From Leptidea sinapis (Eukaryota; Arthropoda; Insecta; Lepidoptera; Pieridae), in NCBI RefSeq assembly GCF_905404315.1, contig NC_066268.1:15538001-15602000 (forward strand): DNA of 64,000 nucleotides. The letters are read 5' to 3'. Below are positions 21,055 through 36,000 of the stretch, one piece after another. Position 1 is the first letter of the stretch. Every line of letters starts with the position of its first letter. Under the pieces are notes generated by a model. That model was given only the letters and a program-made list of their open reading frames with translations. It was not told where the DNA came from and made no database searches. A program made the translations under genes and the position numbers.

Positions 21055-24000
21055 GTAAGTTATTTAATTTAAAATATATACCAGCATTAATTTAAATTCC
21101 ATATAGCAAAACCTGACAATGGCTGAAAACCAAATTTGTATAACTAGTTTAATTTCAATTAAAGAGAGCGATGATTTTATATTTCTAATGTCATACCTTA
21201 TGTTCATTTTCAAAATCAAATGGACCTGTAATACAAAAATAATCCAGAACGGTACTTCCTAAAAGTAAATTTCCCATACAAAAATTTTCATTATACCCTG
21301 GTAATTTAAATAAAACTATTTCGTTCTACCATCCAATTAATTTCCTTTGAATATTCTTTTCATTAAATCGCAATTAGTAATAAAAGAGTGACAATGATTA
21401 ATCATTTATTAAATTAAGTCACGTATTGTCTTAATTGGTTAAGTTATTATGAATCAAGTATGTACGTGATAAAGTTGTGTAAACAAATTCGCTACTTTGG
21501 TTATCGTATCTAAATATTAACGCGTTCTTAAATACGATGCTATAACGAATCTTATTTTTTATTTGTTGAACTTTAGACTGAAATCTTATTTCTATAAATT
21601 TTTTGCGAGTCAGTTGCTGGTGTATCTGTTTAGAGTCCCCTTGGTAGGTATCAAGAGTTTGATATTTGCGTTTGTTTAAATAAAACTTTTTAAAGGCTTA
21701 AAACGCGTGTAATGATAACTATGTTTTTACATTTGATTTTGCGTAAAAGTTACATTTTCATCATTATTTTAGTCAACCCGACGATTCGAGACCTTTCTAG
21801 ATCACGTTTTCAGGGGGATCAATCAAAGAAAATACTATTTGCGTTTTTATTATTATTTGATTCACAGACGATATTTTCTTGCACATCGTGTACTTTCACA
21901 ATAAAAAAATAAAAAATTTTGACTATGGTGGGAAGACAAACCAACTTCATCTCATGGGCGCTATGTTCGTAGAAATAATTAAGCATAATATGTCGATAAA
22001 GTGCATTTTTCTTTGCTTACATTTATTCGATTATAGATGTTTTACATGGCAATACATATAATAACCACAGTAAAAAAAATGTGTAAAAAGAGTATCTCGA
22101 ACGAACGGAAGGAAACAATTGAGTCAATAGAGTTCAGAGCCGATGGTCAAGAGCGCAATTGATTATTTGTTTTTTTTTTACCGACAGAGCAAATGCATCA
22201 ATTAGAACCCTGAAGGCTAGCATGAAATGAGTTTGATACATACATCAATATGTCAGTAAAGATAGAGTGAGCTAGTTGATAAGTTAAAAAACGCGTTAAT
22301 TCTATAAGCTCCTAAAAATATGAGCGTTAACCCGTTCGATTCGGAATGACATGATATCTAGAAATATGTATCGAAAATTTTATCAACAAATTAAGATGAA
22401 ATGAATGAATGACAGCATTTAGTTTTTTGTTAAAAACTCAAAAACTGTTAATATTTAAAGCCTTATCAAGAATGAACACGTTTTTGAACTTGTTGACTAG
22501 TGTATTATAGAAGAATTTAATAAAAACTCATAATCACATCAATGACTTCTCAAATACCTATTTTTAGATTATTCTAGGTGATGTTATTGATTATTAGGTG
22601 TAAGTTAGGCGAGATTATCATTACTTGAAAGATGACGAAGAATAATAATATATCCGATTTTTAAATGATGCTTCTAGGACTGACTGTAAGTAAACATACT
22701 GAATCTAAGTTAAGCGAAGTATGGCAGTAATCATAAATATTTAAATAAACAGTTTTGTTGTCACTGTGCGATAATTAGATTATATATTCATATTCATTCA
22801 TTTGCTATTAAATAGGGTGGTACAAATTTGGTCTTACAATAGCTTAAAGTATCTCCTATTTAGCCATTACCAATAGCATGCAAACTTGGTCTTGGGCAAA
22901 AATTTTATTACAATATAAATTAATTTATTTTATATAACACAAAATTATAATTTATACAATACAAAAAAAATATTAAGTCAAGATAAGAATAATCCACTTA
23001 GACTGCAATGTCAAAATCCTTTAGTCTTTGTGGTCAAAAAACTCTTCTATAGAATAAAATGTGTTTTGAAGAAGCTTTCCTAAGTATTCTCGTATTAGTA
23101 TAAGTTTAGTATAGTAGAAGTACAAAACTTTTCCGGTTAAATATAAAGGCGAGTGCGTCCTTTGTAAGAATATTATGTTCTTCTCGCTTGCTCTACACTT
23201 TCCAAACATATGGTGTATCTAATAAATTGCCTAAGCCGAACTCAAATAATCTTTATTAATTGAAATGTTATAAATGAGGATGTTTAGTATTAATTCTTTG
23301 TTGAGCTGAATAGTTATGTATTTAACCCACGGCCTCTCAGACTCATTTTTACCAAGTTCTTCATATTGTAAATATAATATTTACAATAATAAAGAATATT
23401 CTTAAAGCTAGTGTAGTATTATGTTATAAAAATTTCTTGTTCAAATCACAATTACAGACCAAATTTATTTATTTTTCCATTTTGCTACATAATAATATTT
23501 GAAGTTCAAATTTAGTTTACCTGATTCATAATCAATTGACTTTTATTACTATAACTATAAATCGAAAAATATGCTTTATGGTGTTTACGCAGTTAAATTT
23601 ACTGTTACGTTGACGTAAGGGATAACAAAAATATATACCATATTGTGTATTTGTAATAAATTGCTACCGTTATCTTAAAACTTTGCGGGGAACAAAAATA
23701 TATCAAAAACATCAACGTAATGAACATACTTTAAATATAATTACAAATTTTCTTACACTAAACTTAGACGTGTAACAGAATATATTCAGTTCAGTAATGT
23801 CTATGTTCTGTAATTGGATTATTTTAACGCACGAAGCCTTCTTCATAATCCTATAAGTGACGTACTTCAAAGAGCAATAACCTCTTGTGCATAATCTTGG
23901 AATTTATATAATAATGAAAGGGTATTTTCTTTTCTTTTTAAACGCCTTAATGTTTGTAAATAGCTGGATAAGGCTTAGGTATAATATGTCTATTATAATG

Positions 24001-27000
24001 AAAAAAACTGAGCTTAACTGAATTTGGGCTTTTTATCGCAAATCATTAAAAAAGATTTACTATTAATTAAAATTCTCCATAAATAGATTGCTGCTTATAA
24101 ATATTTTGCAAAATGAAAATGAAAATATGAAAATAGTGGATTTTATAAGATCCTAATATAAAATCAGGATACACAAGGAAATATAATATAAACATAAAAG
24201 GCTTTTTTAAAAATTAAACACAGGTAAAACCGGAGGTAGATATTTTCAATCAATATAATTAATTATACGCATTACCAATGCGATTACCTAATCATGAAAG
24301 AATGGACAGTATTTGCACAGCTTCGAGCTGTATTGCAATCACGGAAACTGACTTTTTTATGAAAATAAGGGATGAGACGAGGAGGGCGTTCTGTTTCAAT
24401 AATCAATTATGGCACTGCAGTGCCGCTCAAGATAATTGAATTAAAAGAAGATTAGCTGCTGGTCGTTACTTCATATCCATGTCCTAAAAATGATCATTGG
24501 ACATGTAAATACTGAGGATTTTGGCCCTAAGGTTGATGCGAGACGCACTTTGTGACCGACCACGTATCAAATCCATACAGCAATTCGCAATCTACATACG
24601 TTGAACTATAATATTTTGAGCGTTACTCTCCCAGTCAGTCTTATTTCCACCGTGAAGCAGTAGTGTGTAAGCATCACTGTGTTTCGGCCTGAAGGGCGCC
24701 GTAGCTAGTGAAATTACAGGGCAAATGAGATTTAACATCTTATGTCTCAAGGTGACGAGCGCAATTGTAGTGCCGCTCAGAATTTTTGGGTTTTTCAAGA
24801 ATCCTGAGAAGCACTGCATTGTAATGGGAAGGGCGTATCAATTACCATCAGCTGAACGTCCTGCTCGTCTCGCTCCTTATTTTCATAAAAAAAAAATACC
24901 TTTGAGTTATTTTTTAGTGTTACATTAACTTAAATATGTCACCATAACTTAATAGCTCCATGTGTTGGTAACATAAAACAGAATCAATAGTGTTATTTAT
25001 GTAATCACGTCTATTAGCTCGCCCTCAAAAGGCTCTCGTATCACTTTTCACATAAATCAACATCATTTATTACGAAAACCGATCCACGCTTGCAAGTAAT
25101 TGACCCGAATTGCATTTTTTCTTCTCTTATTGCTTCGCTATAATAGGGTTTAACATCTTTATATTAAGGACGCTCTCTGTTTGCACGCGATGTACTTTAG
25201 TTATGAACCTGACCATCCGAGTGCAGTGTTAATTATAAGACTAATTTTCACGCGACTGTTGTAATAGCGTGAAATTAGGATGTTATGGTGTTAAATTTAC
25301 ACGCGTAATTATGGTCAGGGTTAACTCTTATCACTATTGTGTTAGACAAGGTTAAAAATATTGTATCTTATATCTTTTATCAACGATTTACCTACAAAAA
25401 CCATATACTATTGATATAAAATTTTCATTTCAATCCATACTTGTATAACTAATGCATTGCAATAATTGAATTGATATATGTAGGTATATGCACAAAACGC
25501 AACAATCTGGCGCCATTAAGCTAAAATTAAATTAAACCTAGAATAAACTGAAACTTCTAGTTGATAGTATTATATTTTCACTTAGTAACAATGTTATGAA
25601 GACTAATGACGACTCTATCAGTGCAATCAAGAAAAGTGCTTCGTAAAGTGGCTCGATACAAATTTCCTGAACTACCCCCGTTTTCCAATATCCGGTCCAC
25701 CCTGCCTGGAATCAAACAATACCTGACTAGATATTGTATAATATTGGTAGATAGATATACTTCTGCTGTATTTACGATACCCCGTATCATCAGTAGTATA
25801 TAACACTGGATAGTAGGGATTATATTAACACAATATTAATGAGGCACCTCACTTATTTTAACTGCATTGGAATTTATAAAAAAAATAAAAAGCGAATTCT
25901 TCGAAACTACAATTATATTAGTTTTTTGTTTTTTCATTCCAAGTGACTTTCCATCAGTGTATGTGTGTCTGTGTGTGTGTGTGATTGGGTGCTTGCTTTA
26001 CATTGTATTTTGTTTTTTATGGAAAAGGAGGACAAACGAGCGTACGGATCACCTAGTGATAAGTGTTCACCGCCGCCCACATTCTCTTGCAACACCAGAG
26101 GAATCACAGGAGCGTTGCCAGCGTTTAAGGAAGGTGTTCCGCGTCCCGGCAACACTCTAGTAGTGTTTGTATGTATGTAGTGTTAAATCCAAATTATTTC
26201 TAGGCACTTTTGAATAGCCTAATACATTTTTATCATTACTAGGTACTTATGCTTTTTTATAACTATTATTGTATGTTTTTATTCAAAAGGCATCTATATT
26301 CAAAGCAAAACTACGCTTAAATATGAAAATTACATACCACTTAAACCACTTTTAACCGCTCTAGTAATTCATCAGTGAGTTTATCGTTAACAACATATTC
26401 TTGTCAGAACAGTACAATTTTATAAAGAGTAACGTGCAGTTACATCAACAGTATTTATGACAGTTAAAGGGATAACTTGTTGGCTGCGAGCCCATTAGGA
26501 GCCTTCATGGATGTTATTTGCATATAGATTGAATTGCTGCATCAAAACTACATATTACCATATCATGAACAATTTGAATCGAGTAAGTCTTTGTATGAGC
26601 CAGTTTAAGATTCTTGACGATTTGTTTTATTAATATTGTTGTAGAAAAGTCCGTAAATATGATTTAATATGATCTCCAACAGAAGATATTTGGAAGGTGG
26701 TCATAGCTGTTCGCCATAACGAGTGAAATTACTGTGGTAATCTAACTTAACGTCAGATTTCCCAATATTCAGTCTATCTCTTGAGATAAAAATCGTAACT
26801 ATAGTTGATTTCTCTGTCCCAATAAACTCATCGACGGTAACTCACCTCATCCGTACACGCTATCTGTCAATGACACGACGTATAGCTTACCAGCGATAGA
26901 AGTTTATGGAAATTGCAATTCACGCGTCCCAATATAAGGCGATAAGAATGACTTATCGGCTTTATTGGGACAGCTTCAGATTATTGACAGCTAATTACTG

Positions 27001-30000
27001 GCAGTAGAAGGTAGTAATTTCCCTCTATCTGTAGATAGTATTGACACGAGAGTGGGTCAGGGATTGGAAATAATACTCCGCTTATAGGAACGAGTCTTTA
27101 TTTGCGTCCACTTTTTCTGAACTTGCACTTCGCCGGTCTGCCGCTGTTCCTTTTGTGGGCGGCGGTACCTTCAACGCGTCACACCGCAACGAACACTAAG
27201 ACTCTTCTATCTTCTTCTTCTTGGAACACTTCCACTTTTCAATACTTTTGTTTTCTTATTCTTTACACTTTCGAGTCAGAACTAGAACTGCCGTAGGCCA
27301 CGCTTAGTACGGCTTATATACCCCCGGATCTGTTCTATTTTCAAAATGATTCTCCCATTCCATCTATAAATTTAAATTGTACTAGAAAATTGTTTTAACT
27401 ATTTTATCCTTCTTACACATTTTCCATCCTTTTTTTTCTGTTCGATTTGATCCTGAACTTACTAGAAATTTCCATTAACTTTACAAAACCCAAAAAATTC
27501 CATACACTGCCATAAGTGACGAGTTGTGATGACGCACAGATAAAAAACTCTATCTGTCACCACGATTCATGAGTATAACTGTTTTTATGTTTTTTAATTA
27601 AAGTATAAGTATTAAGAATGTACATTTATAGTATATTTACTGCATTACCATACCTACCTATATTTGATAGCATTTTCAATAAAAAATTGTACAACACTAG
27701 TCATATCGGAGATATATAGCAGATCAAAAACACCAAGAATAATAGAGCTTCCTTTGAAATGTAAATAGGATTCAAAGGGTTATTCCTTTGCAAGTAGTGT
27801 CAGGATTGTGTCAAAGATATTTCTTCCATTAACAACAAGACTGGAATGAATTTTCGCGGTGTTTCTAGTTATGACATACCTTTAAATACGCACGTCTACC
27901 TAAAAGGTTGGCAGTAAGTACTTCTTCTGGTATTGCAAGAGAGTATACTCTCTTGCCTATAGGTAGCGGTGATCACTTAACATCAGGTGACCGTACGCTC
28001 GTTTGATCTTCTTCCATATAAAAACGTGAAACATATACATAGGGCCACAATTAATTATTATGAGCGTTTTAAAGCTTGGTTTCTACTATTTGTTTTTATT
28101 TCGACTATATATATAATTATACACACTGTCAAACGATGTAAGGACCAGCGGGCCTACCATGAACTCTTATTGCGATTCAATTGACAACTTAAAATGAACT
28201 GCTTTGCTATTTAGTACCACGACGTGATTAGAGCTATCTAATATAGGTGGACGTCAAATCAAGTCGGAAAGTGAATCGCAAACTGTTTTAGTTTGTTAAT
28301 TAATTCGTACCATACCATCGAACTAATATTTCAACCTAAACTGGATATATTATGTGTCAAAGTGAGCTAATCGAAAAAAGTTGCTACTTCCTTAGAGGAA
28401 AGTGGATCGTGTTGTTGATAACTTTTAAAAAATTGTGAAAACATACAGCAAAGGAAAATCTTATTGATGGAAGATGAGATGAGAATATTGGACTTTTTGT
28501 AAAACAAAATACTGAAAATAAATACCGAAAATAAAATATTAAAGACGAGGCTGTAAGGGCCCGGGCTATAGCCTGTTCGCAAGAACAAATTTAAAAAAAT
28601 GTACTCTGTGCTCCTGTCAAATCAAACATCAATGGAGGTGCATTCATAACTCGTTATTTTTGCGAAAACACCTAAACAAACCTTTTATTTGTAATTCAAA
28701 GAACTATATATATTTATGTTGCTATTATTTAATAAGTACTAAAAAAGGGATTAATGGTTTATAATTTGCTTTATAAAGCGCAATTTTAAAATGTATTTTT
28801 AGTAATTTCTACGCAAAAAAAACCGCTAAAATCATCTCATTTTAGGTTTCGAAACGCAACGCATATGGTTCAAGTAAGAGAGACAATCTTATGCAACGAC
28901 TGTAGAGCGTCATCTCTTTCTCACACCGCGGACCACAGACAAATTTATTTCGTTCATTCTTCGTAACGACTCAAACGCCATTCAATAAAAGGCACTTCAT
29001 GGTACGAATTTTAGCGATTCATTTTAGGTAGCTAAACTGAACTGCATCGGAATTCTGTCACTAATTAAAAGTTGATGGTAGGCCCTCTGATTGTCATAGC
29101 CCTAAGTACAGTCACAAAATCCCTAATGAAAGCTCTTAATTAATGTTAATATTTCTATAGACTCGCTTAAACATTGAAGCTATATTTTGTAATCAACTTC
29201 CGCGCGTAATATCGAATACCCACGTAGGCGTAGCAAAATAATTCCCAACTCTAACACAATAATTCTATAGAATCGACAACACGTGTTTGCATAAACGATA
29301 CACAAGACGCCAACACAAAAGGAAGTTCTCAAGACACAATATTTTCTCCAATGTTTCTTTTCATAATTAACGTCATTTAACCACATGTTTACACTCTGTA
29401 CAATGTAATCAACCCTGTGTTACTTACAGTTAGCGAGTAAACATCCGTAAAAACTCATCAATACTGAGAAATTGAACTGATGACCTAAATCGCGATTCGC
29501 TTGCATAATATTGATGTGATTGCAGGAGCAAGTCATAAAAATTGTTTTTACTTTGTGTCGTAAATTAACCACATTAGAAGTTAGCTAAAACTACACGTAT
29601 GTATATTAAAAAAGAAATCAAACTTGTAGCTTGAATATGTTCCAATAATGATTACACTTAACTTGTATTGCACATTTTAGTAAGTCTTGAAGTTTTATCA
29701 ATTTCAATTAAAACGTTGAATCAGTTCTTACTACTACTTAGTAAGTACTCGACTGGATACATGTTATAAGTTTACTTAATAAAATAATTTAACATAATGC
29801 TTCAACATTTCACAACCGTGTGATTTGCATAAAACTTTTTGGCTGGAATAGACGCTGTGGATTCAGCTGTTAGCTAAGTCCAAATATGCACTGATCTCTA
29901 AGAACTACTTTATAGATGTCCATAATAAATTATATAGTCCGTAGGTATACATCTAGCAAAAATGAACAAATATTACATATATTTTTTTTTATTTAGGTCA

Positions 30001-33000
30001 AAAAATGATACTTAAAATGGAAAGCTATAGCAACATTTTAAAATTTACCAACACTTCGGAAAACTTGAGCTTTACCAAGAGGAAGTGGCAAGAAAACCAT
30101 TGCCACTTTTTTATATCAGCATTTATAGTTTTATCAATTTACAAAATCTTTATAAACACTCTGTATGGTGATTTTACACAATACTTTCCACTTAATTGAG
30201 TAAGAAAAAGTAAATAATTCATAAAAACCTCAAAAGAGTTATGAGTACAGTAATTGCATCAGCCTACACACGCTGTACACAAATAAAGGTATTATGAACA
30301 TTGTAACTATGTAAGTAATTATTAAGTACTAGCTGACCCGACAGACGTTGTTCTGTTCACAATTAAATAAAACTCTTGCGGATGGAATTTTGGAAAATTC
30401 TTAGCTGACCTCTACTCGGTGAAAAGAATATTCCTACCAAATTTCAAGTATTCAGCTCTAATGGTTCCAGAGATTTCGTGATGAGTGACTATATACGTGG
30501 AAATCTCTTATATAATATATATAGATTATATAAAGTTGGACGGATAGAAGGCCGTTGGGGCAGAAAAGTCCTAGAATGGCTACGTTCCGGAAGACGTAGT
30601 GTTGGGAGGCCCCCTCCCAAGGTGGACTCACGATCTGGTCAAGATCACTGGAGTAGGTTGGATGAGGACAGCATAGGACCGATCGTCGTGGCGATGTTTG
30701 GTGAACGTCTTTATCCAGCAGTGGACGTCTTCTGGCTGATGATGATGATTTTATCAATTTAAACTTTTTATAACCAATAGAAGCAAAAAGTCGACATGAC
30801 ATGATCGAGTCAACGCAAACAGCGCTCGTTTACGATCATGACGCCTGGACTTAAGAAAAGGAACGACTCGCACCCCGACACCGCCACAACCAATACATTC
30901 CGAACTACATAATCAAACATCCGATATAATAAAGTCATTGAAACAGCTGCGAATGATTTCGTAAACAAACTATTTGTTTATCATTCTCATAATGACAACG
31001 CAAAATATCATTTCATAATCGACACGGCAAAATAGCTTTTCACCCGAAATGATTAAGGATAATAACCCACTTGAGATATGATTTATTGTGGGCTGGTAAT
31101 TATTGTGCAGGCGTCATTACACCACTGTTGGAGTTGCAAACAACGCCTCTGACCTGTTTGTTTCTGATTGGAAATTGTGTAAATACTTGAAAGATAAGGG
31201 TGTGAAAAGGTCACACTTAAAACACTTTAAGTAGCTTTTAAATGTTAACTATTTATCATACTGCTCTTGAATATGAACTTGTAGCTAATTTATTGTATCG
31301 TTATCGTGATGACAATTGTTGTTTTTCTTGAATACACATTTTTAGAATGAGTTTATTTTAAAAACGTATTATTATACTTTCATACGAGTCACAAGAATGT
31401 TTCCGAACTTATAAAGCGTCTAATAAACGTACATTTTTTTAATGAAAATACGGGACGAGACGAGCAGGACGTTCAGCTGATGGTAAATAATACGCCCTGC
31501 CCATTACATTTTTGATAAACCTAAAATTTATGAGCGGCACTATAACTGCGCTCGTCACCTTGATACATGAGATGTCAAGTCTCATTTGCCCATTAATTTA
31601 ACTAGCTACGGCGCCCTTCCGACCGAAACACAGTAATGCTTACACATAACTGTTTCACGACAGAAATAAGCGCCGTTATGGTACCCATAATCAAGCCAGG
31701 TATCCGGTGCAAAGGAGCCTCCCACTGGAAAACACATCGGTACGGGTCAGATGAGAATTGAAACGGGTGCTTCGTGGTGAGAGTCAACGTCTCTGCCTAT
31801 TGTACCATTGGCACTATAAAAATACAATACATCAATTAAATACACAATATTACTTCAGTTATCTCCAGTAACAACTTATATTCGATAAGAGGTCGTTGCA
31901 TACATGGAATGTTTATAAATATATCTTTTTAAGAGAAATATAATAAAATATAATTAAGGTTTATCAATACATTTACTTAGAAAACCTTTAAAAGCCAACT
32001 GGCTCCAAATGGAGAGTTTAGCAAACCAAAATCCCGTCTGGAAGCCAATAAAATACAGGGATTGTGTTCATCTAATGGACTGTGACATTAGTAATTCGAA
32101 CTTTCGCATTCTGTATTCTACGGCTTCACACAGCTTTACGTATAGTTTAGTATTTGATAGGATTTATAAGTAAACGAATTAAAAAATACATTAAAATATA
32201 ATGCCTATTTTTATTTGACTATGGTTGCGCTTATTTTAATCATTTTTTATGGTAAAATAAATTAGATAAGAAAAGAGAGGTGATGGCGTATGTATTTTAA
32301 TTTTTTCAAGGCGTTCAGCTGATTTCAGCTGATTCAAATTCAAATATTTTATTTAAAATAGGATGTCACATCACTTATTGAAAGTCAAAAACTTCCACCC
32401 ATTCCAAAACGAATACCTCAGACCTGAGAAGACTGCTTGAATTACAATGCAGTGCCGGCCAGGATTATTGAAAAACCCAAAAAGTCTGAGCGGCAGTAAT
32501 GCCGTCACCTTGAGACATAAGATGTTAACTCTTGGTTTAAGTTTTTGTTGAACTTGGTTTCACTGTTCAGTTTTGAAAATCACAAAACTTTACTACTACT
32601 ACTACTGAAACACTTATTGACCGATGAAACGTGCGATAACTAAATCAAATTCAATAAACTAGCAATAAAAAAAAACAACAACTATCTGAATACTTTTCTA
32701 AATGAATTATAAAATATTTGGCATATGATTTTACACCTGGCCGCTCTTCAAATCCCATAAGTGCCGTTATAGAAACAAAAACAATCGGCCTCTAAGCTCA
32801 ACTTTGCAATCAAGAGCCTATTCAATTGTATGATGAAATGAATTCATCATGAAGGACCGGTTTATATTGATGATGAAAATAATAGAGCTATACTTTATGT
32901 GTACATCCGGTATTTATAAAGTATGAACATAATATAATTAAGGCCACAGAATTGTGAGTAATTTTAGAGGTTATGTTTCGTGTACAACTCGAAAATTTAA

Positions 33001-36000
33001 TTATTTCATGAATTTAATACAAAATAAGGTAGAATAAAAATAAACAAACTTTTGTCAATAGACAATTATTTATTATCTTACTACGCATAGTAAAGTTTCT
33101 CCAAGTTTAAAATTACTTCTCCCTGTCATGTAATTCTGTAGTGACAAAGGTAAGATACTCTTTATTATACGAATTTTATCTAGTTCGTGCTCCAGAAAGT
33201 CTTAATTAGTAATCAAACAATATTATTTATTACCTTATGTTTTGAGTGTTATCATTTCAACATAGTAATCATATATTTTAATAGTCGAAGTACTTGTGGC
33301 TGTAGTCGCGAACTAACTAACTAGCCCAACTAATATGCTGAGTACAAAACCTTTTTGGGACAAAACACCACCTTATTATATTAATCTATGGGTACCATAA
33401 CAGCGCCTATTTCTGCCTTGAAGCAGTAATGTGTAAACATTATTGTGTTTTGTAGCTAGTGGAAATTACTGGGAAAATGAGAATTAAGATCTTATGTCTC
33501 AAGATGACGAGAGCAATTGTAGTGCCGCTCAGATTTATTTTTGATTTTTTTTGAGAATCCTGAGCGGCTCTGAAATGTAATGGGCAGGGCGTATCAATTA
33601 CCATCAGCTGAACGTCCTGCTCGTCTCGTCCCTTATTATCATAAAATAGTAGAATGCCAGACGTCTACATGATGCGGGAGGAATATCGAATTTTGACGTC
33701 TCATTCTTACATAGGTATTTTCCTTTGTTGCAATTACGAATAGTCTAACCTTAGATCATTTGTACGTCTAGATAGACTAAGACACCTGTGAAAACATCGA
33801 AAAAAATTGAGCTTAGAGTTAACCTCTATTTTGAGCAATTCACGCACACTAAAGTATTAAACCTTAAAGACTCTATCTAGACGTATAAATTATCTAAGAG
33901 TCTAACAACTTATGAACCAAAAGTTATATCATCATCGACGCGTTAATTTCGAACTTATAATTTTTTATCTGACAGCTGTTGAATAAAATCGGACTCGACA
34001 CGGCATTGACCAGCTAACTGGCCATGACTTAAAATCTATATCTTAATTAATTTATTCGTGATTCGCCGGGGTTTAAGCGTGGAAAAAACTAGTTTAGGTT
34101 TTCCACTTGTGAGATTACATCGAAAGAGTTAGCCCGTTATTATTTTATTTTATTCATCTGACCCGATGCTGCGTTATATTTGTGGCTTTTGCGGAAGGTT
34201 CAGCACAATTTAGCCAATGTCAGGTTGAGGTAGGCCACCAAAATATTTGCATTTATTCGGTGTAGATCCAGATTTAACAGAAACTGAAAGAGGGGAAAGA
34301 TTAAGAGATAGTAGGACAAGGACTTTCAAAAGGTAGGTTATAAATCGTCATCTCAGCAGTGAGAGAATTTAAATAAAGAATACTTTTAAAACTTTAGAAT
34401 AATCAACATCATAATGACTTTCAGGTGTTTTTCTGTTTCAACAACTTTAGGAATTGTTTAAGCTATCATTTATGGGTTGGAAGATTAAGTATTAGCCTAG
34501 AATGTAGTACTTTGTTTATCTAAAATGTAAGTTAAACTCGCCAATGAATGCTTATTCTTAAAGTTGTATATGTTTATAACCACACCGACCAACTATGTAG
34601 TTCGTGAAATTATTCACTATAGATTTTTATCATTTTTATTACAATATCACCTTTTGCTAACAAGCATTTTTTTATTAATTTAACAGTTTTCTTATACTGT
34701 TTATTGAGAGAAAAAAACAATAATATAAATTTCAAATAATGAATTGTTTTACAAAACCAAAGTAAATTTTTTTCTATGATTAGTTCCTTAAGAATGAAAT
34801 AAAATACAAAATTCATATAAATAATAAATGGTGTTGCAAGTATAATTATATGATCGTATTAGTTATAATTTTTTCTGTAAACTATTTAGGTACAATAATT
34901 GATATTTTTTCATCTAAGAGCTAAGTGACATTTTTGTCATCTTCCATTCATGTGCAATATTACTAGCAATGTAAACAATTATTGGATTATTTATTAATAA
35001 TTTATTTAGTTGCTAAATTTGTGACGTAAAAATTGTTGCACAAAGCTATCTTAAAGATCTTACAGGTATAAAGATATCTTAAAGATTCTGGCTTATTCCA
35101 TGAAAATATTTAAGTTAAGATATGTTAAAAGTAACCAACCTTTTAAAAATGCCACTCATTGTATTGAATACTAATTAAATATTGCAAAATTGTGAACTTT
35201 AACATTGCGTTACATGATTAAGTTGATCAATTGCGTGTGAGGCTTTAATGAGGTCGCTCTACTTACTACATAAAATATCACTACATATTATAAAGCAAAG
35301 TCCTCTGCCGCGTCTGTCTGTCTGTGTGTCCGCGATAAACTCGTGGTTCTTGAGCAAAGGTTTTAGTATAGAATTTGTAAAGCTTTTGTATACATACATT
35401 AACGATATTTGTTGGAAGTGTCGGAAAAAATTTCATTTGGGAGCTAAAGGCATAACAGGCATTTATTTTTTCAAAATTATGTTCCTTTAGAAATCGCTGT
35501 ATAAGCAATTTGAGATATAACAAAATAATGCATGAGTGAATTTTGTATCTTATAATATGTCTACCGAAAAGTCCACGATGCCATATGTCTATCTTTTAAG
35601 GATAATATACTATATTTACTTTAAAAAAATAGCAATTATAAAGCGGTAATGTAAGAGCTGCTGACACAAATACGATATTAATCCATATCATTCTATTACT
35701 ACATATTATTATAAAATCATTCAGAAATACGTTTTTGATTCATTTGTATATCGAATCGAATAATTATATCATGTAGTATCTGATCCAATATCATCATTAT
35801 CTGTGTCTGGTTTTCCTTTATTTTTTTTGTTTTTAAGCGCTAATATTCTACAGTACTTACAACGGTGCTTTATCATAATAATATAAATCCGCCAACGATA
35901 AGCGAAAATATTTAAACAGTCCAACACAGAATATTTAATCCCCATTCAGTTTCCAAAATTTTGTTACGATCGGTAAATTATGGGGTAAAAAAGTACCAAA

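Noticed and set aside
26012..26155. A small cysteine-containing gene
   Set aside because: The sequence matches the 3' end of the Daphne-like element with an internal deletion.
27987..28184. 65-codon frame with a hydrophobic stretch as a small membrane protein
   Set aside because: It begins inside a retroelement 3' fragment and has no splice, homology or codon support.
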